A DNA stretch of 41,314 nucleotides. Origin: Flavobacteriales bacterium (lineage in GTDB: Bacteria > Bacteroidota > Bacteroidia > Flavobacteriales_E > Vicingaceae). Location of the stretch: NCBI GenBank assembly GCA_029262875.1, contig JAJCYO010000002.1:1-41314 (forward strand). The letters are read 5' to 3'. The notes under the pieces are model-generated. The model was not told the DNA's origin. It did not search any database and saw only the letters and a list, made by a program, of their open reading frames with translations. How positions within the stretch are numbered: the stretch's first letter is position 1; each line of letters opens with the position of its first letter. Shown piece after piece: positions 26,298-34,007 of this stretch. The position numbers were made by a program, and so were the translations under genes.

Positions 26298-26762
26298 TTA
26301 TTTCTCAGTTGGTGCTCCAGAAGTTTCTTTTACTGGAGACGTTTGAGGAGCAATAATTTTACCTTTAATTCTAACTACTTTAGTTGGAGTAGAAGCATTA
26401 GAAGTAATTGTAACTGATTTATTAATAGCTCCTAATCTTTTAGTATCATATTTTACTTTGATTACAGAACTCTCACCTGGCTTAATAGGTTCTTTTGGCC
26501 AAGTTGGTACAGTACATCCACAGCTACCTCTAGCATTAGAAATAATTAATGGTTCTTTACCAGTGTTTGTAAATTTGAACTCTCTTACCCCATCAGCACC
26601 TTGTTCAATGGTACCGTAGTCCACAACCTCTGATTCAAAAACCATTGTAGCGGCATTAGGGTTTTGAACTTTTGCTTCAGGAGAAGGAGTCGTAGCAACT
26701 TGTGCATTGATTCCACCAGCAATAAAAGCTAATAATCCAAATGTTAGTAATACTTTTTTCAT
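26298..26762 (-). CDS. DUF1573 domain protein, exported
   Basis: This 154-residue protein has a signal peptide (MKKVLLTFGLLAFIAGGINAQ) and one DUF1573 domain. FTNTGKEPLIISNARGSCGCTVP carries the CGC motif, followed by WPKEPIKPGESSVIKVKYDTKRLG and a beta strand pair ending VRIKGKIIA. It then has a Pro/Thr/Ser-rich tail. The core is nearly the same as the gene upstream (26885-27319), differing mainly in the tail and a few residues, so the two look like tandem duplicates. It has its own -7 box and leads a likely two-gene unit with the divergent copy. Confidence 0.93.
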   Translation of the reverse strand: MKKVLLTFGLLAFIAGGINAQVATTPSPEAKVQNPNAATMVFESEVVDYGTIEQGADGVREFKFTNTGKEPLIISNARGSCGCTVPTWPKEPIKPGESSVIKVKYDTKRLGAINKSVTITSNASTPTKVVRIKGKIIAPQTSPVKETSGAPTEK

Positions 26763-26793
26763 AATCTTATTTTTTTAATTCTTTATAACAGTA

Positions 26794-26801
26794 CAAACGT
26801 A
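26794..26801 (-). promoter_or_regulatory. Putative -7 box for the middle DUF1573 gene
   Basis: On the minus strand this reads TACGTTTG, matching TAnnTTTG, 31 bases before the start at 26762. The -33 region is weak (TTA rather than TTG). Confidence 0.4.
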
Positions 26802-26884
26802 CTTATTTATTTTAGTTTAACTTATCTGTTAACACTTCTTTAACAAAAGAAAACCATGGTTAATCATCCCAAAATTGTGCCAAT

Positions 26885-27319
26885 TTAATTTATGGGAGAA
26901 TTTGACTTTAAATCTTCTAATGGTTTTTCTGCGATTACTTTTCCTTTAATTCGTAGCGTGATTTCACCTCTTTTTGCATTGGAAAAAACAGTAACGGTCT
27001 TATTAAAAACTCCCAACCGTTTAGTGTCGTATTTTACCTTGATCATTGAACTTTCACCTGGTTTAATAGGTTCTTTAGGAGGGGTAGGAACGGTGCATCC
27101 ACATGATTGTCTGGCCTCTGAAATGACCAAGGCGGATTTTCCAGTGTTGGTGAAATGAAATTCCCTCAGTCCATTAGAACCTTGTTCAATTGTACCATAA
27201 TCAATAGTTTCAGTTTTAAATTTAGCTTCGGGAGTGTTTAAGTTTTCTATTGGACCAGGTTGGGCAATAGCCATTATTCCATATAACATGAATGGAATTG
27301 ATAAGATTAATTTTTTCAT
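26885..27319 (-). CDS. DUF1573 domain protein, exported (duplicate)
   Basis: This 144-residue protein has a signal peptide (MKKLILSIPFMLYGIMAIAQ). Its DUF1573 domain has IDYGTIEQGSNGLREFHFTN, then QSCGCTVPTPPKEPIKPGESS, and ends LRIKGKVIAEKP. The block from YGTIEQG to KVKYDTKRLG is almost the same as in the middle copy, strong evidence of duplication. The signal peptides and tails differ, so the copies are not very recent. A separate -7 box precedes it and 122 bp separate it from the middle copy, so the two may be expressed differently. Role unknown. Confidence 0.93.
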   Translation of the reverse strand: MKKLILSIPFMLYGIMAIAQPGPIENLNTPEAKFKTETIDYGTIEQGSNGLREFHFTNTGKSALVISEARQSCGCTVPTPPKEPIKPGESSMIKVKYDTKRLGVFNKTVTVFSNAKRGEITLRIKGKVIAEKPLEDLKSNSPIN

Positions 27320-27346
27320 AGTTACTGTTTTTAGTTTTGTTTAGAA

Positions 27347-27354
27347 CAAAGCTA
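27347..27354 (-). promoter_or_regulatory. Putative -7 box for the first DUF1573 gene
   Basis: On the minus strand this reads TAGCTTTG, matching TAnnTTTG, 27 bases before the start at 27319. No clear TTG lies at the expected distance upstream. Confidence 0.4.
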
Positions 27355-27444
27355 TTCCCTCCTTTGTTATCTAAATGTTAATTAACAAATGCTTAACGAA
27401 GTTATAACACTATTTTAACAAAATAACTTTCTATCCATTAAGTA

Positions 27445-27475
27445 TTGATACTTGCTTTACAATAACTTATCTTTG
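27445..27475 (+). promoter_or_regulatory. Putative promoter for valS
   Basis: TTG at 27445-27447, a 20-base spacer, and TATCTTTG at 27468-27475 match the Bacteroidota consensus exactly. The valS ATG is 26 bases further. Confidence 0.7.
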
Positions 27476-27501
27476 CCCACTTATATTTAACAAAATAGAC
27501 A

Positions 27502-30129
27502 ATGAATATTGATAGTAAATACAATCCACAAGCCATAGAAGATAAATGGTATGAATACTGGATGAAAAATGACTTTTTTAGTTCTAAACCAGATGAAAGA
27601 GAGCCATTTACTATCGTCATTCCACCACCAAATGTAACTGGTGTTTTGCATATGGGACATATGCTAAACAATACTATCCAAGATGTTTTAATTCGTAGGG
27701 CAAGAATGTTAGGCTATAATGCTTGTTGGGTTCCTGGAACCGATCATGCTTCTATTGCAACTGAATCTAAGGTAGTGAACCAGCTGAGAGAACAAGGGGT
27801 AAGCAAACATGATATTGGTAGAGAGAAATTTTTAGAGCATGCTTTTGAATGGAAAGATAAATACGGAGGAATTATTTTAGAGCAGTTGAAGCGATTAGGA
27901 GCGAGTTGTGATTGGGATAGAACTCGATTTACAATGGAACCAAAATTATCAGATGCCGTTATTAAATCTTTTGTTGAGTTAAATAAAAAAGGATACATCT
28001 ATAAAGATTGGAAAATTGTAAACTGGGATCCTAAAGCCCAAACTACATTGTCTAACGAAGAAGTAATTCGTAAAGACGTTCAATCAAAATTATATCACAT
28101 TAATTACAAATTGGTTGATTCTGATGAGTACATTACCATTGCTACAACTCGTCCCGAAACGATAATGGGTGATGCTGCTGTTTGTGTTCATCCTAAAGAT
28201 GAACGTTATTTACATTTACATGGTAAAAAAGTAATTGTACCAATGGTAAACCGTGAGGTTCCAATAATTACTGATGATTATATTGATTTAGAGTTTGGAA
28301 CAGGTATGTTAAAGATAACACCTGCTCATGATACGAACGATTATGAAATAGGAAAACGTCATAACTTAGAAATTATAGACACGTTTAATGATGATGGAAC
28401 AATAAGTGAAGCGGGACAAGTTTTTGTTGGAGAAGACAGGTTTGTTGCTCGGAAGAAAGTTGCAAAATTATTAACAGAAGAGGGTCTTTTAATTAAGGAA
28501 GAAGAAATTACCAATAATGTTGGGTATTCAGAAAGGAACCAAGATACAGTTGTAGAGCCAAAATTGTCTCTACAATGGTATGTTAAAATGGATGAAATTG
28601 TTAAGCCTGCATTGGAGAATGTAATGAACGATAACATTCAGTTTTTCCCTTCAAAATACAAAAATACCTACAAGCATTGGTTAGATAACATTAGAGAATG
28701 GCCTATTTCTCGTCAGTTGTGGTGGGGGCAACAAATTCCAGCATATTATTACAATGAATCCAATGATTATGTAATTGCTGAATCGAAAGAAGAAGCGTTA
28801 GAAATGGCAAGAGTGGCATCTGGCAACAATGATTTACAATTTTCAGATTTAAGGCAAGATGAGGATGTTTTAGATACATGGTTTTCTTCTTGGTTATGGC
28901 CCATTTCCGTTTTTGATGGATTTGGAGAAGATAAAACTGAAATTGATTATTATTACCCAACTAGTGTTTTAGTAACAGGTTGGGATATTATTTTCTTCTG
29001 GGTTGCTCGTATGGTTTTTGCTGGCTATGAGTTTAAAAATGAACAACCGTTTAAGGATGTTTATTTTACTGGTATGGTAAGGGATAAGCAGCGTAGAAAA
29101 ATGAGTAAATCATTAGGAAATTCCCCGGATGCTTTAGGGTTGATTGATCAATACGGAGCAGATGGTGTTCGTTTCGGAATGCTTTCTTGCGCTGCTGCCG
29201 GTAATGATTTGTTGTTTGATGAAGCCTTGTGTGAACAAGGAAGTAAGTTCTCAACTAAAATATGGAATGCTTTCCGTTTGGTTAAAGGCTGGGAGGTAGA
29301 TGAGAGTTTATCACAACCAGAAAGTGCAAAAATTGCCATTGAATGGTTTGAATCAAAATTGAGTGAAACATTAATTTCAGTAAACGATAATTTCTCAAAA
29401 TACAGGTTATCAGATTCATTAATGAGCACATATAAGTTGATTTGGAATGACTTCTGTTCTTCCTATTTGGAATGTGTTAAGCCAGCTTATCAACAACCAA
29501 TTGATGCAGTAACGTTGAAAACGACCATCAATTATTTTGAACAATTGTTAAAGGTATTACATCCTTTTATGCCATTTGTTACAGAAGAATTGTGGCAAAA
29601 CATAGAAGAAAGAAAAGATGGTGATACAATTATGCTATTGGATTACCCGAAAGCAGGAGAGGTAAATGAAACATTACTGAAAGAATTTGATTACACCAAT
29701 AATGTAATTGCTGAAATTAGAACATTACGTAAATCTAAAAATATTCCAAATAAAGACCAGGTAGCCTTAATGGTAAAAAAGAACGAAGCCATTAATGAAT
29801 CTTTAGACACCATCATAACTAAATTAACGAACCTATCGAGCTTAACTTATGTTGATGATAAAGTAGAAGGAGCATTTTCTTTTGTCGTAAAATCAAATGA
29901 GTATTTTATACCAATGGAAGGAAATGTTGATGTTGAAGCTGAGGTAGAAAAGATCAAAGCAGATTTAGAATATGCACAAGGTTCTCTAAATATTGTAAAT
30001 AAGAAGCTTTCTAACGAACGTTTTGTGGCTGGAGCGCCAGAACAAGTAGTGGCTGCTGAGCAAAAGAAAAAAGCAGATGCGGAAGCTAAGATTAAAGTAT
30101 TAGAGGAGCAGTTGGCAAGTTTGGTTTAA
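27502..30129 (+). CDS. valS: Valyl-tRNA synthetase
   Basis: This 875-residue class I aminoacyl-tRNA synthetase charges tRNA-Val. The HIGH region is PPPNVTGVLHMGHMLNN, the family motif CWVPGTDHASIATE follows, and the KMSKS signature is RRKMSKSLGNSPDALG near residue 533. The inserted editing domain contains the TTRPETIMGDAAVCVHP segment. The C-terminus has the coiled-coil tRNA-binding arm typical of ValRS (VEAEVEKIKADLEYAQ to the end). Length is normal. It has a good promoter of its own. There is no obvious T-box or leader. Confidence 0.98.
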   Translation: MNIDSKYNPQAIEDKWYEYWMKNDFFSSKPDEREPFTIVIPPPNVTGVLHMGHMLNNTIQDVLIRRARMLGYNACWVPGTDHASIATESKVVNQLREQGVSKHDIGREKFLEHAFEWKDKYGGIILEQLKRLGASCDWDRTRFTMEPKLSDAVIKSFVELNKKGYIYKDWKIVNWDPKAQTTLSNEEVIRKDVQSKLYHINYKLVDSDEYITIATTRPETIMGDAAVCVHPKDERYLHLHGKKVIVPMVNREVPIITDDYIDLEFGTGMLKITPAHDTNDYEIGKRHNLEIIDTFNDDGTISEAGQVFVGEDRFVARKKVAKLLTEEGLLIKEEEITNNVGYSERNQDTVVEPKLSLQWYVKMDEIVKPALENVMNDNIQFFPSKYKNTYKHWLDNIREWPISRQLWWGQQIPAYYYNESNDYVIAESKEEALEMARVASGNNDLQFSDLRQDEDVLDTWFSSWLWPISVFDGFGEDKTEIDYYYPTSVLVTGWDIIFFWVARMVFAGYEFKNEQPFKDVYFTGMVRDKQRRKMSKSLGNSPDALGLIDQYGADGVRFGMLSCAAAGNDLLFDEALCEQGSKFSTKIWNAFRLVKGWEVDESLSQPESAKIAIEWFESKLSETLISVNDNFSKYRLSDSLMSTYKLIWNDFCSSYLECVKPAYQQPIDAVTLKTTINYFEQLLKVLHPFMPFVTEELWQNIEERKDGDTIMLLDYPKAGEVNETLLKEFDYTNNVIAEIRTLRKSKNIPNKDQVALMVKKNEAINESLDTIITKLTNLSSLTYVDDKVEGAFSFVVKSNEYFIPMEGNVDVEAEVEKIKADLEYAQGSLNIVNKKLSNERFVAGAPEQVVAAEQKKKADAEAKIKVLEEQLASLV

Positions 30130-30219
30130 GGTTTCTCTTGAAATAATTTTTTCAAATCCTGCTTAATGTCATTTGAAGGTAATCTTTGGTATAATACTTT
30201 TACAAAAAAAGTAGAAATT

Positions 30220-30579
30220 ATGAAGGTGTCAGATATTATGATTAGTCCAGTGGTGGTTACTCAGAAAAATAAATCAGTTGGACATGTTAAGGATGTATTG
30301 GAGAGAAAACACATTAATGCTATACCTGTGTTATCAGCAGAAGGAGAAATTGAAGGTATAATTACAGCCACAGATATTGCACAAGAGTCAAATAATGATA
30401 GGCTGATAGAAAATGTTATGACCACCAAAACTCATGTTGTTGGTGTTTCTTCGGGTGTTAGGGATGCCGCTAAAATGATGCTTAAACATCAGGTTCATCA
30501 CCTGGTGGCAATGGATGAGGGACAGGTAGTAGGTATTGTTAGCTCTATGGACTTTGTCTCTATTGTAGCTTCAGAATAA
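30220..30579 (+). CDS. CBS-domain pair protein
   Basis: With the start at ATG 30220 this is a 119-residue protein made of two CBS domains: MKVSDIMISPVVV and VLERKHINAIPVLSAEGEIEGIITATDIA in the first, then VMTTKTHVVGVSSGV and MMLKHQVHHLVAMDEGQVVGIVSSMDFVS in the second. Such stand-alone pairs bind adenine nucleotides and often regulate a partner; the partner here is not shown. An in-frame ATG at 30166 would add 18 residues with no CBS likeness, so the internal ATG is preferred. It follows valS by 90 bp. Only eight bases after its stop begins a detached fragment of the ABC-transporter gene on the other strand. Confidence 0.88.
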   Translation: MKVSDIMISPVVVTQKNKSVGHVKDVLERKHINAIPVLSAEGEIEGIITATDIAQESNNDRLIENVMTTKTHVVGVSSGVRDAAKMMLKHQVHHLVAMDEGQVVGIVSSMDFVSIVASE

Positions 30580-30586
30580 CATCAAT

Positions 30587-30673
30587 TTAAACAGCAGTTA
30601 ATTGTAGTGTGCTTAAATTCTTGTAGATGCCATTTTCTAATTGAATCAATTCTGAGTGAGTTCCGGTCTCTTT
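30587..30673 (-). pseudogene. Detached 3' end of an ABC-transporter gene (28 codons plus stop)
   Basis: Read on the minus strand, this ends in a TAA stop and encodes the same last 28 residues as the ABC exporter at 31301-33067 (KETGTHSELIQLENGIYKNL through STLQLTAV). Aligned without gaps, 14 of 87 bases differ and all 14 changes are synonymous. Upstream of it the frame meets a stop, so it is a remnant, not a gene. Together with 31301-31387 it forms imperfect direct repeats around the outer-membrane gene at 30712-31299. Confidence 0.9.
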
Positions 30674-30711
30674 GTTTTTTTATTATCTTTAGTATTGTTT
30701 ATGGAATGATT

Positions 30712-31299
30712 ATGAAAAATTTAAGAGTAGTAATAGTTTTATTTTTAATGATAATCACACTGTCAGTAAATGCGCAATTTAAGATTGGTGCAAAAGGTGG
30801 GATTAATTTTGCTAATGTATCAGGTATTGATAGTCCTTTATCAGAGATAAATGGTTTAACAGGTTTTAATGCTGGAGTAATGACAGAATTAAAATTTGTT
30901 AAAATAGGGGTAGAAGCCGATGTTTTATACTCTAGAAAAGGATTTAATATGGATATAACTTCAGGATTTCCTATTAGTTCGTTTTCATCTGAAATAAGCT
31001 TAGATTATATAGATATACCAGTAGTAGCTAAGTTGTATTTTATTGAAGTTATTAACCTACAAGCAGGAGTTGAATATTCTTATTTACTGAATGCTACTAC
31101 CAAAATCGATGGATTCGGAGATAGGGATTCAAAAGATGATTTTAATTCAAATGATTTTTCGGCTATTGTTGGATTTGGAATAGACGTGAATAGATTTCAT
31201 ATGTCAACTCGATATTATTTCGGGATTACCAATATAAATCAAGGAGACGCAAAAAATCAAGTTTTACAGATTTCGATAGGTTTTTGGATAAAGAAATAA
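30712..31299 (+). CDS. Outer-membrane beta-barrel (porin-family-like) protein
   Basis: With the start at ATG 30712 this is a 195-residue protein with a signal peptide (MKNLRVVIVLFLMIITLSVNAQ). It continues FKIGAKGGINFANVSG, the usual opening of small Bacteroidota outer-membrane beta-barrels. Alternating hydrophobic strands follow, ending in VLQISIGFWIKK with an aromatic residue near the C-terminus. The frame runs on upstream to 30607, but that part overlaps the detached ABC-gene fragment and is not convincing. Its stop lies one base before the convergent ABC-transporter stop. It is bracketed by direct repeats, which suggests insertion here. Function unknown beyond membrane location. Confidence 0.85.
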   Translation: MKNLRVVIVLFLMIITLSVNAQFKIGAKGGINFANVSGIDSPLSEINGLTGFNAGVMTELKFVKIGVEADVLYSRKGFNMDITSGFPISSFSSEISLDYIDIPVVAKLYFIEVINLQAGVEYSYLLNATTKIDGFGDRDSKDDFNSNDFSAIVGFGIDVNRFHMSTRYYFGITNINQGDAKNQVLQISIGFWIKK

Positions 31300-31300
31300 C

Positions 31301-33067
31301 TTAAACAGCAGTCAACTGCAGCGTGCTCAAATTCTTATAAATCCCATTTTCTAACTGAATCAACTCCGAATGAGTTCCAGTTTCTTTAATCTTACCATTA
31401 TCTAATACAACAATGTTATCAGCATTTTTAATGGTAGATAATCGATGAGCAATTACCAATGAAGTTCTTCCTTTCATTAATCTATCCAACGCTTCTTGAA
31501 CCAATCGTTCACTTTCTGAATCCAATGCACTGGTAGCTTCATCTAAGACTAATATAGAAGGGTTCTTTAAAATAGCTCTCGCTATTGCAATACGTTGTTT
31601 TTGTCCACCAGAAAGTTGAACTCCTCTATCGCCAACTAAGGTCTCTAATTTTTCTGGAAAGCTTTCAATAAACTCTAATGCATTGGCTTGTTTAGCCGCT
31701 TCAAAAATTTCTTCTTCAGTTGCACCAGGTTTACCATATTCTATATTCTCTTTAATGCTACCTCCAAAAAGCATTACGTCTTGTGGAACCAAAGCCATTT
31801 GGTTTCGTATTTCAGATAACTGAAAATCATTGATGTTTTTACCATCTATCATAATGGAACCACTTTCTGGATTATAAAACCTAAAAAGTAATGCCCCAAT
31901 AGTTGTTTTCCCAGAACCAGAAGGACCAACAAAAGCAATTTGTTTTCCTTTTTTCACACTAAAAGAAATCGATTTTAGTACTTGGATATCTCTTCTTGAA
32001 GGATATGAAAAATCAATGTTGTTAAACTCAATGTTTCCATCAATGGTTATTTTTTTAGGCCCCTCCAAAGAAATATTTTCTGGAGTTCCTTCTAAGATAT
32101 CCATCAAATGTTCTGTGGCACCAATAGACTTCTGAAGTTTAGAAAACAGTTCAGCTGACCCACCAAATGCAGCACCTAAAATGGCTGAGTAAATCGCAAA
32201 TTGAAGCAATCCACCTATCGTTATTTCTTCCATTTGCACCATATGTAGTCCGTACCAAATAATGGAAACAATAGCAGAACCAGCTGCAAACATAATTAGA
32301 CCAATAAAAACACCTCTCCATCTTGCTCTTTTTACAGAAGTGGTTACCGAACTGTCAATACTCTTTTTATACCTGGCTATTTCAAAAAATTCATTTGCAT
32401 AAGCCTTTACACTGGCTATTCCATGCAATGTTTCATCTACCACTCCATTTGATTCAGCGATATCATCTTGAGCATTTTTAGAAAGTTTTTTGATGTATTT
32501 TCCAAAGAAGATTCCGATTAGGGCAACCACGGGGATTACAGCAATCATAAAAACAGTCAATCGAAACGAAATGAACATCAAGAAAAACAAACCAACAGGT
32601 ATGGTGATCATTTGACGAATAATTTCCGCAATAGTAGTGGTAAAAGTCTCTTCCAAAAGAGCTATGTCATTAGTAATCCTACTGCTTAATTCTCCAACCC
32701 TTTTTTGAGAGAAAAAATTCATCGGAGATGAAATTAAATGTTTGTAGGTTTCAGTTCTTAATAATGCTAAGGATTTTTGAGTGACATACCCAAAAAGATA
32801 AATCCTAAAAAAGGACATGATAGCAATAATCAAGAAAATACTAATTAAGATAATGGTAATGTTATTAACTGCATTTTCCTCTGATGAATTAGCAGAATCT
32901 ATTAAATCCCCTAATACTTTTGGAAAAGCCATCGTTACCACACTAGAAATAATGAGTACTAACATTCCAAAAGTAAATGCAATACGGAATGGTTTTATAA
33001 ACCTAAAAACACGCATGGCTTTTTTGATGGACTCTTTTGAAACTTTATTTCTTTTTTTTCTCGCCAC
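31301..33067 (-). CDS. ABC transporter exporter (fused membrane and ATPase domains)
   Basis: This 588-residue half-transporter has six membrane helices in the first 310 residues and an ATPase domain after that. Walker A is GPSGSGKTT, the signature is VQLSGGQKQRIAIARA, Walker B is SILVLDEATSALD, and the H-loop is VIAHRLST. This is the MsbA/multidrug/lipid exporter type, which works as a dimer; the substrate is unknown. It begins one base after the stop of the 2OG-Fe(II) oxygenase gene on the same strand, so they are probably co-transcribed. Its last 28 codons exist a second time at 30587-30673 with only synonymous changes. Confidence 0.95.
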   Translation of the reverse strand: MARKKRNKVSKESIKKAMRVFRFIKPFRIAFTFGMLVLIISSVVTMAFPKVLGDLIDSANSSEENAVNNITIILISIFLIIAIMSFFRIYLFGYVTQKSLALLRTETYKHLISSPMNFFSQKRVGELSSRITNDIALLEETFTTTIAEIIRQMITIPVGLFFLMFISFRLTVFMIAVIPVVALIGIFFGKYIKKLSKNAQDDIAESNGVVDETLHGIASVKAYANEFFEIARYKKSIDSSVTTSVKRARWRGVFIGLIMFAAGSAIVSIIWYGLHMVQMEEITIGGLLQFAIYSAILGAAFGGSAELFSKLQKSIGATEHLMDILEGTPENISLEGPKKITIDGNIEFNNIDFSYPSRRDIQVLKSISFSVKKGKQIAFVGPSGSGKTTIGALLFRFYNPESGSIMIDGKNINDFQLSEIRNQMALVPQDVMLFGGSIKENIEYGKPGATEEEIFEAAKQANALEFIESFPEKLETLVGDRGVQLSGGQKQRIAIARAILKNPSILVLDEATSALDSESERLVQEALDRLMKGRTSLVIAHRLSTIKNADNIVVLDNGKIKETGTHSELIQLENGIYKNLSTLQLTAV

Positions 33068-33068
33068 G

Positions 33069-33887
33069 CTACTTCTTTTTATTTTTATCTTGAAAATCCA
33101 ATGATTTAACTCCTAAAGAATTAAGAATACGTTTAGCAGTAATTTTCAATGGTTCTTTAATGCCTGTTGCTACCTTTTTAGCTGTGGAGTCATCTGGTCT
33201 AGAAACAAATTTGGAATCACTATAATTGAATCCCTCTCCAACTTCAGTGAAATAATAAGTATAGAACGATTTTCTGGTCTCACCTTCTGGCACAGTTATT
33301 TTACCATAGCCATGAGGTGAATTTTCATCTGTAAGAAATATAATTGCCCTGTTAAAATCACAAGGAACAGTTGCTTCACATTTTGTCATTGCTTTATCCC
33401 AAAGCTCCAAATCGCCACCATATGCTGGTTCCCAATTTTTATTTAGGTAAATCAATAAGTTAATTCTTCTCCAAAGGTTTTCAGCGGGATTGTAATTTAC
33501 ATCAATATGCACGTCTACATAACTTCCATTTTGGCCTTGGTGAACACCAGAACCCAAAGAATCATTCGTAGTTTTTAACCCTTCAATACCTGTTATGGTT
33601 TCCATAAACTGGTACATTTCTGGAGAAGATACAACCTCTTTTAAATCACTAAAACTTGGGTGAAAACGGTCAAAATGATAATCTTCTGACTTGTTTTCAT
33701 TAATACTTTTACGCTTAACGTTGAGGGTGTCTATTTTTGGGAAATTTTCATATAATGTTGTAGCCAACTCTTCAGTAAGAAAATTAGGCAATACAAGATA
33801 CTTGCATGGCTTTGCAGTCTCAAAATCATTTTTCAGCTGTTTTATTTTCTCAGCTTCTAAATAGATGGGATTGATTACATTTTTCAT
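33069..33887 (-). CDS. 2OG-Fe(II) oxygenase family protein
   Basis: This 272-residue soluble protein has the metal-binding pattern of 2-oxoglutarate/Fe(II) oxygenases: H127-I-D129 in VDVHIDVNYNP, a distal H192 in SPHGYGKI, and R205 with S207 in ETRKSFYTYYF for 2-oxoglutarate. The strand RINLLIYLNKNWEPAYGGDLELW is typical of the prolyl-hydroxylase-like group. It ends in a basic tail (DKNKKK). It sits one base upstream of the ABC exporter, suggesting that it modifies something the exporter handles, though this is inference. Substrate unknown. Confidence 0.87.
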   Translation of the reverse strand: MKNVINPIYLEAEKIKQLKNDFETAKPCKYLVLPNFLTEELATTLYENFPKIDTLNVKRKSINENKSEDYHFDRFHPSFSDLKEVVSSPEMYQFMETITGIEGLKTTNDSLGSGVHQGQNGSYVDVHIDVNYNPAENLWRRINLLIYLNKNWEPAYGGDLELWDKAMTKCEATVPCDFNRAIIFLTDENSPHGYGKITVPEGETRKSFYTYYFTEVGEGFNYSDSKFVSRPDDSTAKKVATGIKEPLKITAKRILNSLGVKSLDFQDKNKKK

Positions 33888-33906
33888 TTCTAACTGTTAA
33901 GGTTGG

Positions 33907-33914
33907 CAAAGGTA
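33907..33914 (-). promoter_or_regulatory. Putative -7 box for the oxygenase-ABC pair
   Basis: Read on the minus strand this is TACCTTTG, matching TAnnTTTG, 19 bases before the start at 33887. No clear -33 TTG is visible. Confidence 0.4.
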
Positions 33915-34007
33915 ACCAAATTATATGATGATGGTTAAATTCATAATTTGATTCTTTTAATCAAATATCGAATAAATACTTCTATAATTAGCGTAGACAT
34001 GGGCTGT

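Noticed and set aside
30138-30156. Hairpin TTGAAA...TTTCAA after valS as a terminator
   Set aside because: The stem is only six AT-rich pairs and no T run follows.
30607-30711. Longer N-terminus for the outer-membrane barrel gene, starting at GTG 30607
   Set aside because: This part overlaps the antisense ABC-gene fragment and lacks coding character. The signal peptide begins at ATG 30712.
33946-33966. Perfect 8-bp inverted repeat (ATTTGATT, 5-base loop, AATCAAAT) as a terminator or operator
   Set aside because: It is purely AT-rich, lacks a T run on the relevant strand, and such repeats arise easily by chance at this base composition. It may still be a weak terminator for the BamA/TamA-like gene.
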